DNA of 64,000 nucleotides from positions 1 through 64,000 of the forward strand of contig JAWXBR010000010.1 of the NCBI GenBank assembly GCA_034440235.1, given 5' to 3'. This DNA comes from JAWXBR01 sp034440235 (GTDB lineage: Bacteria > Bacteroidota > Ignavibacteria > Kapaibacteriales > Kapaibacteriaceae). The notes under the pieces were generated by a model that saw only the letters and a program-made list of their open reading frames with translations, was not told where the DNA came from and did no database searches. This document shows, one piece after another, positions 8,334 through 15,735 of the stretch (positions are counted from its first letter, which is position 1; each line of letters starts with the position of its first letter). Both the position numbers and the translations under genes were made by a program.

Positions 8334-8470
8334 TGCTAACAGCACCTACAAGAAATTGGCGCGGGCTGCAGTGCTTCGTATGACAGTTTTGTGGTTCAAC
8401 AAACATTCGTTCTTCGTATGAACATTTGTGGTAAAAATCGCCAACTTCTTGTAGCCGCAAACCGTTACAT
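8334..8470 (+). repeat. attC-like recombination site 2
   Basis: Second copy of the attC-like palindrome, 137 bp between box ends. R'' TGCTAAC at 8334-8340; inner arms at 8346-8361 and 8439-8454 identical to those of site 1; R' GTTACAT at 8464-8470. R'' and the present R' match at only a few positions, because the last bases of R' come from whatever lies downstream. The loop differs from that of site 1 apart from scattered GTGCTTCGTAT and TTTGTGGT segments. It is the last recognisable attC before backbone DNA. Confidence 0.8.
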
Positions 8471-8552
8471 GCAAGCCGTAGTCACTTGAGGCGCAGGTTT
8501 TTGTACTGTTGCGAATCCAAAACATCAGAACACACCATGGGATACTTGTGCA

Positions 8553-8966
8553 TTGTCACCTGCGGCGCTTCACGGAGAGAACATCGTAAATTTTCACGAG
8601 TGGTTGGCGGACAAGTGGGGAGTGTTGTTCTCACGTCCTGCCGACTACACTCCCGTGTGTACGACAGAGCTGGGTACGGTTGCGAAATACAAGGAGCCGT
8701 TCGATAAGCGCAACGTGAAAGTGGTGGCTCTGAGTGTCGACCCACTAGAGTCGCACAAGGGATGGATTAAGGACATCAACGAAACGCCGAACACGATAGT
8801 AAGCTTTACTATAATTGCGGACGAAGACCGCAAGGTCTCTGATTTGTACGATATGATTCACCCCAATGCTGCGGGGAAGACCACAGTGCGATTGGTGTTT
8901 GTAATTGGGAATGACAAGAAGGTGAAGCTGACGATTACGTATCCGGCTTCGACGAGATGGAGTTAA
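8553..8966 (+). pseudogene. Truncated 1-Cys peroxiredoxin (Prx6 type)
   Basis: The core from about residue 14 on matches 1-Cys peroxiredoxins: FHEWLADKWGVLF, then PADYTPVCTTELG with the peroxidatic cysteine, SVDPLESHKGW, and DLYDMIHPNAAGKTTVR. The usual first 25-30 residues (APDF motif) are absent; upstream codons do not resemble the family. Just after TYPAST the frame runs into a stop. The next bases read FDEME in another frame, where the family has NFDE, so a short frameshifting deletion is likely, and about 80-90 C-terminal residues are missing altogether. The gene start is a weak TTG. It sits between the last attC and the rimO stop, so it is either a backbone gene damaged when the integron arrived or a dead cassette. 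Confidence 0.75.
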
Positions 8967-8968
8967 TC

Positions 8969-10252
8969 CTAGGGCAACGTTACGCTTCCGAATAAATCGA
9001 ACTCGGTGGCATCGTCGATTACCACGTCGACGAAGGAACCGAGGGCGAGAGGAGTCTCCGTCCGGACAAATATCTCGTTGTCGACTTCTGGTGCATCGGC
9101 TTCTGAGCGGCAGGAATATTCGCCGTCGATTTCTTCTTCGACAAGTACGTTAATCGTTTTGCCAATCTTTAACTGATTTTTCTCCAGCGAGATTTCGCGT
9201 TGCACAGCCATCACTGCCTGCATGCGCGCTTCTTTTACCTCGCGGGGGATTGGGTCGCCGAGGATGTAGGCGTAGGTGTCGTCTTCCTGCGAGTAGAGGA
9301 AGGCACCGACTCTGTCGAGGCGCTGCTTCGCAAGAAATTCTAGCATCTCTTCGTGGTCGGCTTGGGTTTCGCTTGGATAGCCGACGATAAACGTACTGCG
9401 CAGGGTGATGTCGGGGATTTCTTGACGTATGGTGTCGAGGAGTTCTTCTGTTGCGCGACGTGTGATGCCCCGACGCATGCTCTTGAGCACGTTCGTCGAT
9501 GCGTGTTGCAATGGCATGTCGAGATACGATGCAATGTTGGCACGTTCGCGAATGACAGGTAGAATGTCGAGAGGGAATTTTGAAGGGAAGGCGTACATGC
9601 AGCGGATCCATGTAGCGCCGGACTCATCACTAAGCGCCCGCAAGAGATCTGCAAGTGAGCGTTTGTTGTAAATGTCGAGTCCGTAAAACGTTAAATCCTG
9701 CGCAACTAAAACAATCTCCTTGACCCCTTGTGCAACAAGCCCCTTAGCATTCGAAACAAGTGTTTCGATGGACGTGCTGCGGTGATTGCCGCGCATAATT
9801 GGAATGGCACAGAACGAGCACGGGTTGTCGCAGCCTTCAGAAATCTTCAGGTATGCGTAGTGCTTTGGCGTGGAGAGCTGACGGTCGCCGAGGAGCGTGT
9901 ACTTCAGATTCGGCGATAGGGCCTTAAGGATTGGCTCGTACGCTTCGGTACCAAAGAAGTGATCGACTTCGGGAATTTCGAGACGGAGTTCATCGCCGTA
10001 ACGCTCCGACAAACAGCCTGCAACAACAACGGTCTTGAGTTTGCCCTGCTTTTTGAGTTCGACGGCCTCGAGAATAGTATTAACACTTTCCTCTTTCGCT
10101 GCATCGATAAAGCCGCATGTGTTTATAACAACTGCTTCGGCATCCTCGGCACTAAACGCGAGCTCGAGTGAGTTGGCCTTCATGTGTCCGGCCAAAATCT
10201 CGCTGTCGACAGTGTTCTTGCTACACCCGAGGGTGATAATATGGACCTTCAC
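8969..10252 (-). CDS. rimO: Ribosomal protein S12 (Asp89) methylthiotransferase
   Basis: A 427-residue radical-SAM methylthiotransferase. The N-terminal UPF0004 domain has its three cluster cysteines in TLGCSK, INTCGFIDAAKEES and VAGCLSER; CGFIDAAKEES is specific to RimO as against MiaB/MtaB. The radical-SAM cluster is in SEGCDNPCSFCAIP (CxxxCxxC) followed by MRGNHRS. The C-terminal TRAM domain ends in FDLFGSV. It adds a methylthio group to an aspartate of ribosomal protein S12 in the cytoplasm. Start is GTG at 10252. It is the most downstream gene of a minus-strand housekeeping group, 41 bp after coaD, and its stop lies 3 bp from the peroxiredoxin remnant. Confidence 0.95.
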   Translation of the reverse strand: MKVHIITLGCSKNTVDSEILAGHMKANSLELAFSAEDAEAVVINTCGFIDAAKEESVNTILEAVELKKQGKLKTVVVAGCLSERYGDELRLEIPEVDHFFGTEAYEPILKALSPNLKYTLLGDRQLSTPKHYAYLKISEGCDNPCSFCAIPIMRGNHRSTSIETLVSNAKGLVAQGVKEIVLVAQDLTFYGLDIYNKRSLADLLRALSDESGATWIRCMYAFPSKFPLDILPVIRERANIASYLDMPLQHASTNVLKSMRRGITRRATEELLDTIRQEIPDITLRSTFIVGYPSETQADHEEMLEFLAKQRLDRVGAFLYSQEDDTYAYILGDPIPREVKEARMQAVMAVQREISLEKNQLKIGKTINVLVEEEIDGEYSCRSEADAPEVDNEIFVRTETPLALGSFVDVVIDDATEFDLFGSVTLP

Positions 10253-10293
10253 TTAGTAGGCTTCTTTCTTATGTGCAGTAAGCGATCGAAAAA

Positions 10294-10785
10294 TCATGCG
10301 CTCTGTGATGAGAATTTATGCTTCATGTACTCGGCAACGACCGGTGGCACAAAGGCTGTGATGTCTTGTCCGTACCGACCGAGCTCGCGAATGATGCTCG
10401 AGTTGAGGTACGTGTACTGCTCGTGCGGCATCATGAAAATGGTGGTGATGGTGGGTTCGAGTTTGCGATTCATGAGGGCAATCTGAAACTCGTATTCGAA
10501 GTCTGTGACGGCGCGAAGTCCACGGACAATAACGTTGCAGCCGTTCTGCTGTGCAAAGTCGACGACGAGTCCCTGGTGCAATGTCACAAACACATTTGGT
10601 AAATGTGCCAACGCTTGCGTTGCCATGTCGAGGCGTTCCTGCTCGTTAAACAGCGGTGTTTTGCGACTGTTCTTCGCAATCACAATGGTCACCTTCTCAT
10701 ACATCTGCGCGGCACGATCGATAACATCGACGTGTCCGTTCGTTATAGGGTCGAACGACCCGGGGTACATGGCGTGGTTTGGCAT
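10294..10785 (-). CDS. coaD: Pantetheine-phosphate adenylyltransferase
   Basis: A 163-residue protein of normal family length. MYPGSFDPITNGHVDVI near the N-terminus is the nucleotidyltransferase signature (TxGH form). RGLRAVTDFEYE (about 88-99) and the YTYLNSSIIREL segment near residue 125 are characteristic of CoaD. It transfers AMP from ATP to 4'-phosphopantetheine, the fourth step of coenzyme A synthesis, in the cytoplasm. Located 30 bp downstream of rsmD; rsmD-coaD adjacency is common across bacteria. Nothing unusual is seen. Confidence 0.96.
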   Translation of the reverse strand: MPNHAMYPGSFDPITNGHVDVIDRAAQMYEKVTIVIAKNSRKTPLFNEQERLDMATQALAHLPNVFVTLHQGLVVDFAQQNGCNVIVRGLRAVTDFEYEFQIALMNRKLEPTITTIFMMPHEQYTYLNSSIIRELGRYGQDITAFVPPVVAEYMKHKFSSQSA

Positions 10786-10815
10786 AGGCGAGGGAAGGAC
10801 GAGATGGAGGTGCGG

Positions 10816-11439
10816 CTATTCGACAACGACGCGATTATTCCGCAATTTACGGATGTCCACGACGGCAGCACCTCTGGTCTTCTGCGCAACGTGTTCCCAG
10901 TGTTCGTCGGCAAGCAGTGCTTCGCGGTCGCCATGCTCTGCTACATACAAGCCCCCTGGCGCAAGCAGCCCCTTCACCACAAGGGCTTTTGCGATGCGAT
11001 TGCACAACATGAGGTCGTACGGAGGGTCGGCGAAGACAACGCCGAACTTGCGATCGGCAGGTACATCACTTGCGCCAGTATTCGACTTTCTTGCTTCTCC
11101 AGAGCCACGGTACTGTGAGCCAAGGTACTGCTCGATCTTTATGCAGTGAATGGTGCAGCGGTCGCTAAGGCCAAGGTCGGCTGCTGTTGCTTCGACCTGT
11201 ACACACACGGTGCGGTTGGCATCGACAAATGTTGCGTGGAGTGCGCCGCGACTAAGTGCTTCGAAACCCATAGCGCCACTGCCGCAGCAGAGGTCGAGCA
11301 TGTTTGAGGTTGGCCAGTCGACGAGATGTTCGAGTGTCGAGAAGATGGTCTCGCGGAGTGCGTCGGTGGTCGGACGCGTCGCCGAACCAGACGGCGCGGA
11401 AATCACGCGGCCCTTCAGCTCTCCTGCAATGATGCGCAT
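10816..11439 (-). CDS. rsmD: 16S rRNA (guanine966-N2)-methyltransferase
   Basis: A 207-residue protein from the ATG at 11439, chosen because the family begins MRIIAGELKGR. SAM-binding motif I is MLDLCCGSGAMGFEALSRGA (about 43-62) and the catalytic motif is ADPPYDLM. RPTTDALRETIFSTL is a further RsmD hallmark. It methylates G966 of 16S rRNA during ribosome assembly. The start lies inside the last 25 bp of the upstream DUF3822-like gene, so translation is probably coupled. The segment between motifs I and IV (about 105-135) looks longer than usual, with SGEARKSNTGASDVP. Confidence 0.94.
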   Translation of the reverse strand: MRIIAGELKGRVISAPSGSATRPTTDALRETIFSTLEHLVDWPTSNMLDLCCGSGAMGFEALSRGALHATFVDANRTVCVQVEATAADLGLSDRCTIHCIKIEQYLGSQYRGSGEARKSNTGASDVPADRKFGVVFADPPYDLMLCNRIAKALVVKGLLAPGGLYVAEHGDREALLADEHWEHVAQKTRGAAVVDIRKLRNNRVVVE

Positions 11440-12287
11440 GGTAGGGGGCCAACAAGGGGCCCGAGCATGTGGGCCAGGCGGACGCAACGCTGCTGCGTTG
11501 CTGCGTCGACATCGGCGCGGAGGGTGCGGAAAGGTTGCATGCGCACAACGCTCGTGGTGAGTCCGTCGAGCGCAATAGTAACATCGTCTAATATCGCTTT
11601 AGTTAAAGAATCCCCGAAAACGATAACGCGTTCTGCACGCGATTTTGTACTGCCACTGACTTCCAACACGAGGTCGCGTATCTCGACAGATGTTTCGAAG
11701 GCTGGGTGCACTGGCGTTTGAACTAGATGCTGAATGGTTCCCGATGTATCGAGAACAGCACACCACCATACATCACCGCGCTGTCCGACGAGTAGGGTAA
11801 TGCCCTCGTCGGCCAATAGGTCTGCAATGCGTGCCGCCCTAATGTCCTCTAGAATATCAACACGTACATCGTCGATTGCGTAGCCATCTGGGACATGTGT
11901 TTGAGGGATCACGAGTAGTCCGTGCCACGCCGACCCATGCAGCTCTCCTGGCATTGGCACTTCGATGATGCGATCTTCGGGTGCAAGCGGTGGAAGGCAC
12001 GTAATAATCTCGAAAAAGCGTCTGCGATTGTGGTCCTCGTCAGCGTCGACAGGGTAGCGATGAAAGTACACCTGCGATGTATGAAGCACGACCGTGGTTA
12101 TTGCTGAAGCGCCGTTCGTATGAGCAGCGTTCGATGTGTCGTTCATTAGACCATCGCCAAAAGACTCACCGACCGATTGCTCAAGCATCGCATTGTCGTC
12201 GAACGACGTCAACGTGATGTTGTCAGCGTCGACACTCCACGTTGCACGTAAGGTTCGATCAGGATGCAAGTACACGGTTGAAATCAT
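11415..12287 (-). CDS. DUF3822-like protein (ASKHA-type fold suspected)
   Basis: A 290-residue protein from the ATG at 12287 (a TTG lies 9 bp upstream). No catalytic motif is evident. In Bacteroidota a gene of this size immediately precedes rsmD and encodes a DUF3822 protein thought to have a PilM-like fold. The alternating strands and VDILEDIRAARIADLLADEG (about 145-164) fit that idea, but I assign it mainly from position. It overlaps rsmD by 25 bp. No signal peptide or membrane segment. Cellular role unknown. Confidence 0.5.
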   Translation of the reverse strand: MISTVYLHPDRTLRATWSVDADNITLTSFDDNAMLEQSVGESFGDGLMNDTSNAAHTNGASAITTVVLHTSQVYFHRYPVDADEDHNRRRFFEIITCLPPLAPEDRIIEVPMPGELHGSAWHGLLVIPQTHVPDGYAIDDVRVDILEDIRAARIADLLADEGITLLVGQRGDVWWCAVLDTSGTIQHLVQTPVHPAFETSVEIRDLVLEVSGSTKSRAERVIVFGDSLTKAILDDVTIALDGLTTSVVRMQPFRTLRADVDAATQQRCVRLAHMLGPLVGPLPCASLQES

Positions 12288-12354
12288 GGGACGCAAGTTA
12301 CTAAGTGGGACGTTTAGTTAACGGTTCAGAACGTTTACTGATGTTGTAGGAGCT

Positions 12355-12975
12355 CTACTTACGGCGAAGATCTTTAGTCGCGGCAGGGGCGCATGAGACG
12401 AATGGACGCATTTTTTCGAGCTTCTTTGGGCCGATGCCTCGGATGTCCATAAGGTCGTCGACACTCATGAACGGACGCATCGTGCGCCTCTTCACAATCG
12501 CCTGTGCCGTGGCGGGTCCGACACCCGGCAGCCGCTCGAGCTGTGCCATACTTGCCGTGTTGATGTTCATTGAGCCCGATGCAGGTCTGCGACGAGATAA
12601 ATTCGACGAGCTTGACGCGGTGCTAGAATGCCGGCTTGATTGTTCGTTCGACGACGCGATTTCAACTAGGGCTGAGAGATCTTGCGAATTGCCTTCTTGT
12701 GTGATTTCAACAAGGGCTGAGGAATCGCGAGTAGTGGCTTCGCGAGAGATTCCGAGGCGCTTCGTTGAAATCGCATCGATCGGGTCGATCGCGTTGCTTG
12801 AATCCAACAGCGCGAGTATTCTATCGGCCGTTGCGACTTCGTGCAATGGGTCGGCGCGGAAGATCCACGGACCGATTGTGCCGGCTGCTACGACGAGGGC
12901 GATGGATAAGACCGTGAGGGCTTCGCTGCGTGTGGTGCCCGTGTGTTTCTGCAGAGATGTAATGAGGCGCTTCAT
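12355..12975 (-). CDS. ComEA-like helix-hairpin-helix protein with N-terminal membrane anchor
   Basis: A 206-residue protein. Residues about 20-40 (LTVLSIALVVAAGTIGPWIF) form one membrane segment. A Ser/Arg-rich linker (about 55-130) follows, then two helix-hairpin-helix motifs: NINTASMAQLERLPGVGPAT and FMSVDDLMDIRGIGPKKLE. This is the ComEA/TIGR00426 pattern, which binds DNA without sequence preference and in competent bacteria holds incoming DNA. In Bacteroidota such proteins are widespread and their role is often unproven. The linker carries SALVEI twice, 15 residues apart, encoded by near-identical 20 bp blocks at 12658-12677 and 12703-12722, a sign of slippage expansion. Confidence 0.8.
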   Translation of the reverse strand: MKRLITSLQKHTGTTRSEALTVLSIALVVAAGTIGPWIFRADPLHEVATADRILALLDSSNAIDPIDAISTKRLGISREATTRDSSALVEITQEGNSQDLSALVEIASSNEQSSRHSSTASSSSNLSRRRPASGSMNINTASMAQLERLPGVGPATAQAIVKRRTMRPFMSVDDLMDIRGIGPKKLEKMRPFVSCAPAATKDLRRK

Positions 12976-13005
12976 AATGTGAGGCGCCTCTGTTACAAGA
13001 CGCAG

Positions 13006-14157
13006 TTAAGAGAAGACTTCTTTCACACGATCGAAGAATCCTTTTTCGCGTTCGCGAGGCTGAAAGTTTTCGCTCTTGGTGAGTTCTTTCAGCGATGTTT
13101 TTTCTTTACCCGTGAGCGATGTCGGAACGTAGACGGTGAATCGGATTATGTGATCGCCAGCGCCACGCGCATTCAGATGCGGAACACCCTTGCCCTTTAG
13201 GCGGATTTCCGTTCCTGGTTGTGTGCCAGCGTCGACCTTTACCGTGCTTGTTCCGAGGAGTGTTGTGACTTCGTATTCGCCGCCGAGTGCAGCGGTGGGG
13301 AAGTCTACAACCAGTGAGTCGTAGATGTCGTCTTCGTCGCGTTCGAAGAACTCGTGTTCTAATTCTTCGATGACGACAATGGCGTCGCCGGCTGGACCTC
13401 CACGGCGTCCGGCCTGACCCTTGCCTGTGACAGTAAGGTAGTTGCCAGTGCGAACACCAGCAGGAATGGTGACTTTCACCGTCGATTCACCTTCGACGCG
13501 TCCTTCACCTTCGCATGTATCGCAAGGGTTTTTTAGGATTTCGCCGGTGCCACCACATGTAGCACAAGCGGAAATGTTTACAAACTGCCCAAACACCGAT
13601 CGCGACATCTGACGTAATTCGCCAGTGCCGTCACACACTGTGCATGATGCGTAGCCACCAGCCCCTTTTGCCCCTTTCCCATTACAGGTACTGCATGGTT
13701 TCCAGTGACGAAGCTTTACAGTTTTTTCTACGCCAGCAGCAATGTCTTCGAGCGTTAATGGGAGGCGAACCTTGAGGTCGGCGCCTTGCGAGCCGTGACT
13801 CTGTCTGCGTCGCTGGCCCTGCTGACGTCCACCGCCACCGAACATGTCACCAAAGATGGTGTTGCCAAAGATGTCGCCAAAGGCACTGAACACATCGTTG
13901 ATGTTGTTGAATTCTTGAAAGCCGGGCGCGCTCTTTACACCTTGATGTCCGAATCGGTCGTAGCGCGCGCGCTTGTCTGTGTCTGACAACACCTCGTATG
14001 CTTCTGCAGCTTCTTTGAATTTGTCCTCGGCCGAGGCATCGCCCTGATTGCGATCGGGGTGATATTGCATGGCAAGGCGTCGGTACGCAACCTTGACTTC
14101 TTCTGGAGAAGAAGTTTTCGAGACAGAGAGTATTTCGTAGTAATCGCGTTGGGTCAT
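13006..14157 (-). CDS. dnaJ: Molecular chaperone DnaJ (Hsp40)
   Basis: A 383-residue DnaJ with all type I domains: J domain with HPD in MQYHPDRNQGD (about 31-41), Gly/Phe-rich linker (about 80-115, with FGDMFGGGG), four zinc-binding CxxCxGxG repeats (CSTCNGKG, CTVCDGTG, CATCGGTG, CDTCEGEG, about 148-215) and the C-terminal substrate-binding domain. It presents unfolded clients to DnaK and stimulates its ATPase. The gene lies 6 bp after grpE, in a hrcA-grpE-dnaJ operon. dnaK is not in the window. Confidence 0.97.
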   Translation of the reverse strand: MTQRDYYEILSVSKTSSPEEVKVAYRRLAMQYHPDRNQGDASAEDKFKEAAEAYEVLSDTDKRARYDRFGHQGVKSAPGFQEFNNINDVFSAFGDIFGNTIFGDMFGGGGRQQGQRRRQSHGSQGADLKVRLPLTLEDIAAGVEKTVKLRHWKPCSTCNGKGAKGAGGYASCTVCDGTGELRQMSRSVFGQFVNISACATCGGTGEILKNPCDTCEGEGRVEGESTVKVTIPAGVRTGNYLTVTGKGQAGRRGGPAGDAIVVIEELEHEFFERDEDDIYDSLVVDFPTAALGGEYEVTTLLGTSTVKVDAGTQPGTEIRLKGKGVPHLNARGAGDHIIRFTVYVPTSLTGKEKTSLKELTKSENFQPREREKGFFDRVKEVFS

Positions 14158-14163
14158 ATCGTG

Positions 14164-14691
14164 TTAGTCCTTGGCTCCGGCTGATGTAATGACTTTTGCG
14201 TGACGAATTACCTTGTCGTGCAGTTGATATCCACGCTGCACCGTTTGAACAACAGCTCCTTCGGGATGTTCTGATGTTGTGTGCATGAGTGCTTCGTGTT
14301 TGTCTACGTCGAATGGCTCGCCTGCATCGGTCTCGATTGGCAGTACACCAGAATCGTTAAATATCTTTAGTGTCTTCTGATAGATCATCTCGATGCCTGC
14401 CCGCACTGCGTCTGCATCAGTAGATTTCTTAGAGGCTTCGACTGCAGCATGCAGATCATCGAGCACTGGCAGCATCTTCGTTATAACGTGTTCGGATGAG
14501 TACGAGACCAGATCCTCTTCGCGTTGACGAGATCGTCTGCGCAGATTTTCGAGGTCGGCAGTCCTGCGTTGCGCAAGGTCCTTCCACTCATTTAATTCGC
14601 GCTGCAACGTTTCGACCGTAGTCTCTTCGTTAAGGGGACCGCCTAAGGGGCTCTCAGCGTCGTTGATCGGGATGTTCGTTTCGGTGTTCAT
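14164..14691 (-). CDS. grpE: Nucleotide exchange factor GrpE
   Basis: A 175-residue protein. The N-terminal coiled-coil (about 25-65, LQRELNEWKDLAQRRTADLE) is followed by the dimeric helical part and the C-terminal beta domain with FDVDKHEALMHT and VVQTVQRGYQLHDKVIRHAKV, the GrpE signature. It releases ADP from DnaK. It lies 3 bp after hrcA and 6 bp before dnaJ in the same orientation. Confidence 0.96.
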   Translation of the reverse strand: MNTETNIPINDAESPLGGPLNEETTVETLQRELNEWKDLAQRRTADLENLRRRSRQREEDLVSYSSEHVITKMLPVLDDLHAAVEASKKSTDADAVRAGIEMIYQKTLKIFNDSGVLPIETDAGEPFDVDKHEALMHTTSEHPEGAVVQTVQRGYQLHDKVIRHAKVITSAGAKD

Positions 14692-14694
14692 AGG

Positions 14695-15735
14695 TTATTT
14701 AATTGTAAGTGTTTTGCTGAGTACGGTGGAGACCATTTGTACGAGTGAAATCATGCGGCTGTAGTCCATGCGTTTTGGACCGATGAGGCCGACCGAACCG
14801 CTTGCGGGGCCTATGCGGTATGTTGTTGAAACAAGGCTGTAGTCCTGTAGTTGTTCTGTGAGGAGCTCGTTTCCGATGCGGACGCTAACGCCCTCGTCGT
14901 CGCGAGCGGAGCCGAGGACGTGTACGATGACATCTTCGTTTTCTACGAGCTCGATTACCGAGCGCATGCGGGCAGGGTCTTCGAATTCTGGAAGGGTTAA
15001 CAGGTTTTGTGTGCCTGCCATAAGCAATGTTGAGCCTTCTGTGCCGGTGCCGAGGCGGCCGACCTGTTCGACAAAAAGGCGGACGAGTCCGTTCGAGCCT
15101 TGGGTTACAACCGAACTCTCGGGGAAGAGCGTTGCGAGTAGGGACAACGGACGTCCCGATAGCCGCTCGTTAATATGACGCGTAACGTCGTCGAGCGTAG
15201 CGTCGGCAAGGATTCCTGTCCATTCGAGCGACACGGTGCGGACAATATCAGACTCGAGAGCAATGACAACCAGGAGACGATCGCTTGTCAGGCGTAGGAT
15301 GTCGACCTTCTGCACCGATGCATCGCGTAATTGCGGCAGTTCGATGAGTGCGAGATGATGCGATAACGAACCGAGCATACGTGTTGCTTCGCGCACAACA
15401 GTCTCGCGCGGAGTTACGAGAAGGTTGGCTAACACCGAATGTGTTTCTTCTGAAGGCAAGCCCTCGATTTTCATGAGAGAGTCTACATACTGACGATAGC
15501 CTTTGTCTGTAGGCATACGTCCGGCAGAGGTGTGCGGGTGCGAAATGTAGCCGGCATCTTCGAGGTCGGACATGACATTCCGAATGGTTGCCGGACTCAA
15601 TTGCATTTCGCGTTCAAGGTAGCGCGATACAACACGCGACCCCACAGGCACTGCATGTAAAATGAAAAGCTGCACAACTGCACGAAGGATAGACTGCTCT
15701 CTATCCGAAAGTGTACTAGCAGAGACTGGCCTCAT
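14695..15735 (-). CDS. hrcA: Heat-shock repressor HrcA
   Basis: A 346-residue protein with the N-terminal winged helix (LSDREQSILRAVVQLFI, then MQLSPATIRNVMSDLEDAGY and HTSAGRMPTDKGYRQYVD), the GAF-like middle domain and the C-terminal VGLIGPKRMDYSRMISLV signature. HrcA binds CIRCE operators in front of hrcA and groE operons. I found no intact CIRCE element near this operon, so it may be co-transcribed from the promoter of the preceding GH2-like gene, whose stop overlaps this start by 4 bp (ATGA). Confidence 0.95.
   Translation of the reverse strand: MRPVSASTLSDREQSILRAVVQLFILHAVPVGSRVVSRYLEREMQLSPATIRNVMSDLEDAGYISHPHTSAGRMPTDKGYRQYVDSLMKIEGLPSEETHSVLANLLVTPRETVVREATRMLGSLSHHLALIELPQLRDASVQKVDILRLTSDRLLVVIALESDIVRTVSLEWTGILADATLDDVTRHINERLSGRPLSLLATLFPESSVVTQGSNGLVRLFVEQVGRLGTGTEGSTLLMAGTQNLLTLPEFEDPARMRSVIELVENEDVIVHVLGSARDDEGVSVRIGNELLTEQLQDYSLVSTTYRIGPASGSVGLIGPKRMDYSRMISLVQMVSTVLSKTLTIK

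Larger units (their letters stand above)
1164..8464 (+). mobile_element. Integron gene cassette 2 (7.3 kb, complete restriction-modification system)
   Basis: This unit runs from the TT of GTTAGCAG (1164) to the G of GTTACAT (8464). Bases 1163-1177 are complementary in 14 of 15 positions to 8326-8340, which lead into and include R'' of this unit's own attC. By contrast the R' now present at that attC (GTTACAT) pairs poorly with its R'', as expected when the neighbouring sequence supplies it. The unit carries four genes on both strands: a PLD nuclease on plus; two methyltransferases and an XRE regulator on minus. Cassettes are usually about 1 kb or less with one gene, so size and content are exceptional. 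Alternative reading: two independent attC sites that happen to flank an island inserted by another route. Confidence 0.68.

Noticed and set aside
1038..8470. The paired palindromes as MITEs or transposon ends
   Set aside because: No target-site duplication or transposase was seen, and the cognate pairing of cassette start with R'' is specific to integron cassettes.
9150..9654. Long minus-strand frames of 104 and 153 codons overlapping rimO
   Set aside because: They are alternative frames of a firmly identified gene, with His/Arg-rich composition typical of shadows.
10505..11149. A 214-codon plus-strand frame across coaD and rsmD
   Set aside because: Antisense to two well-identified genes with no protein-like features.
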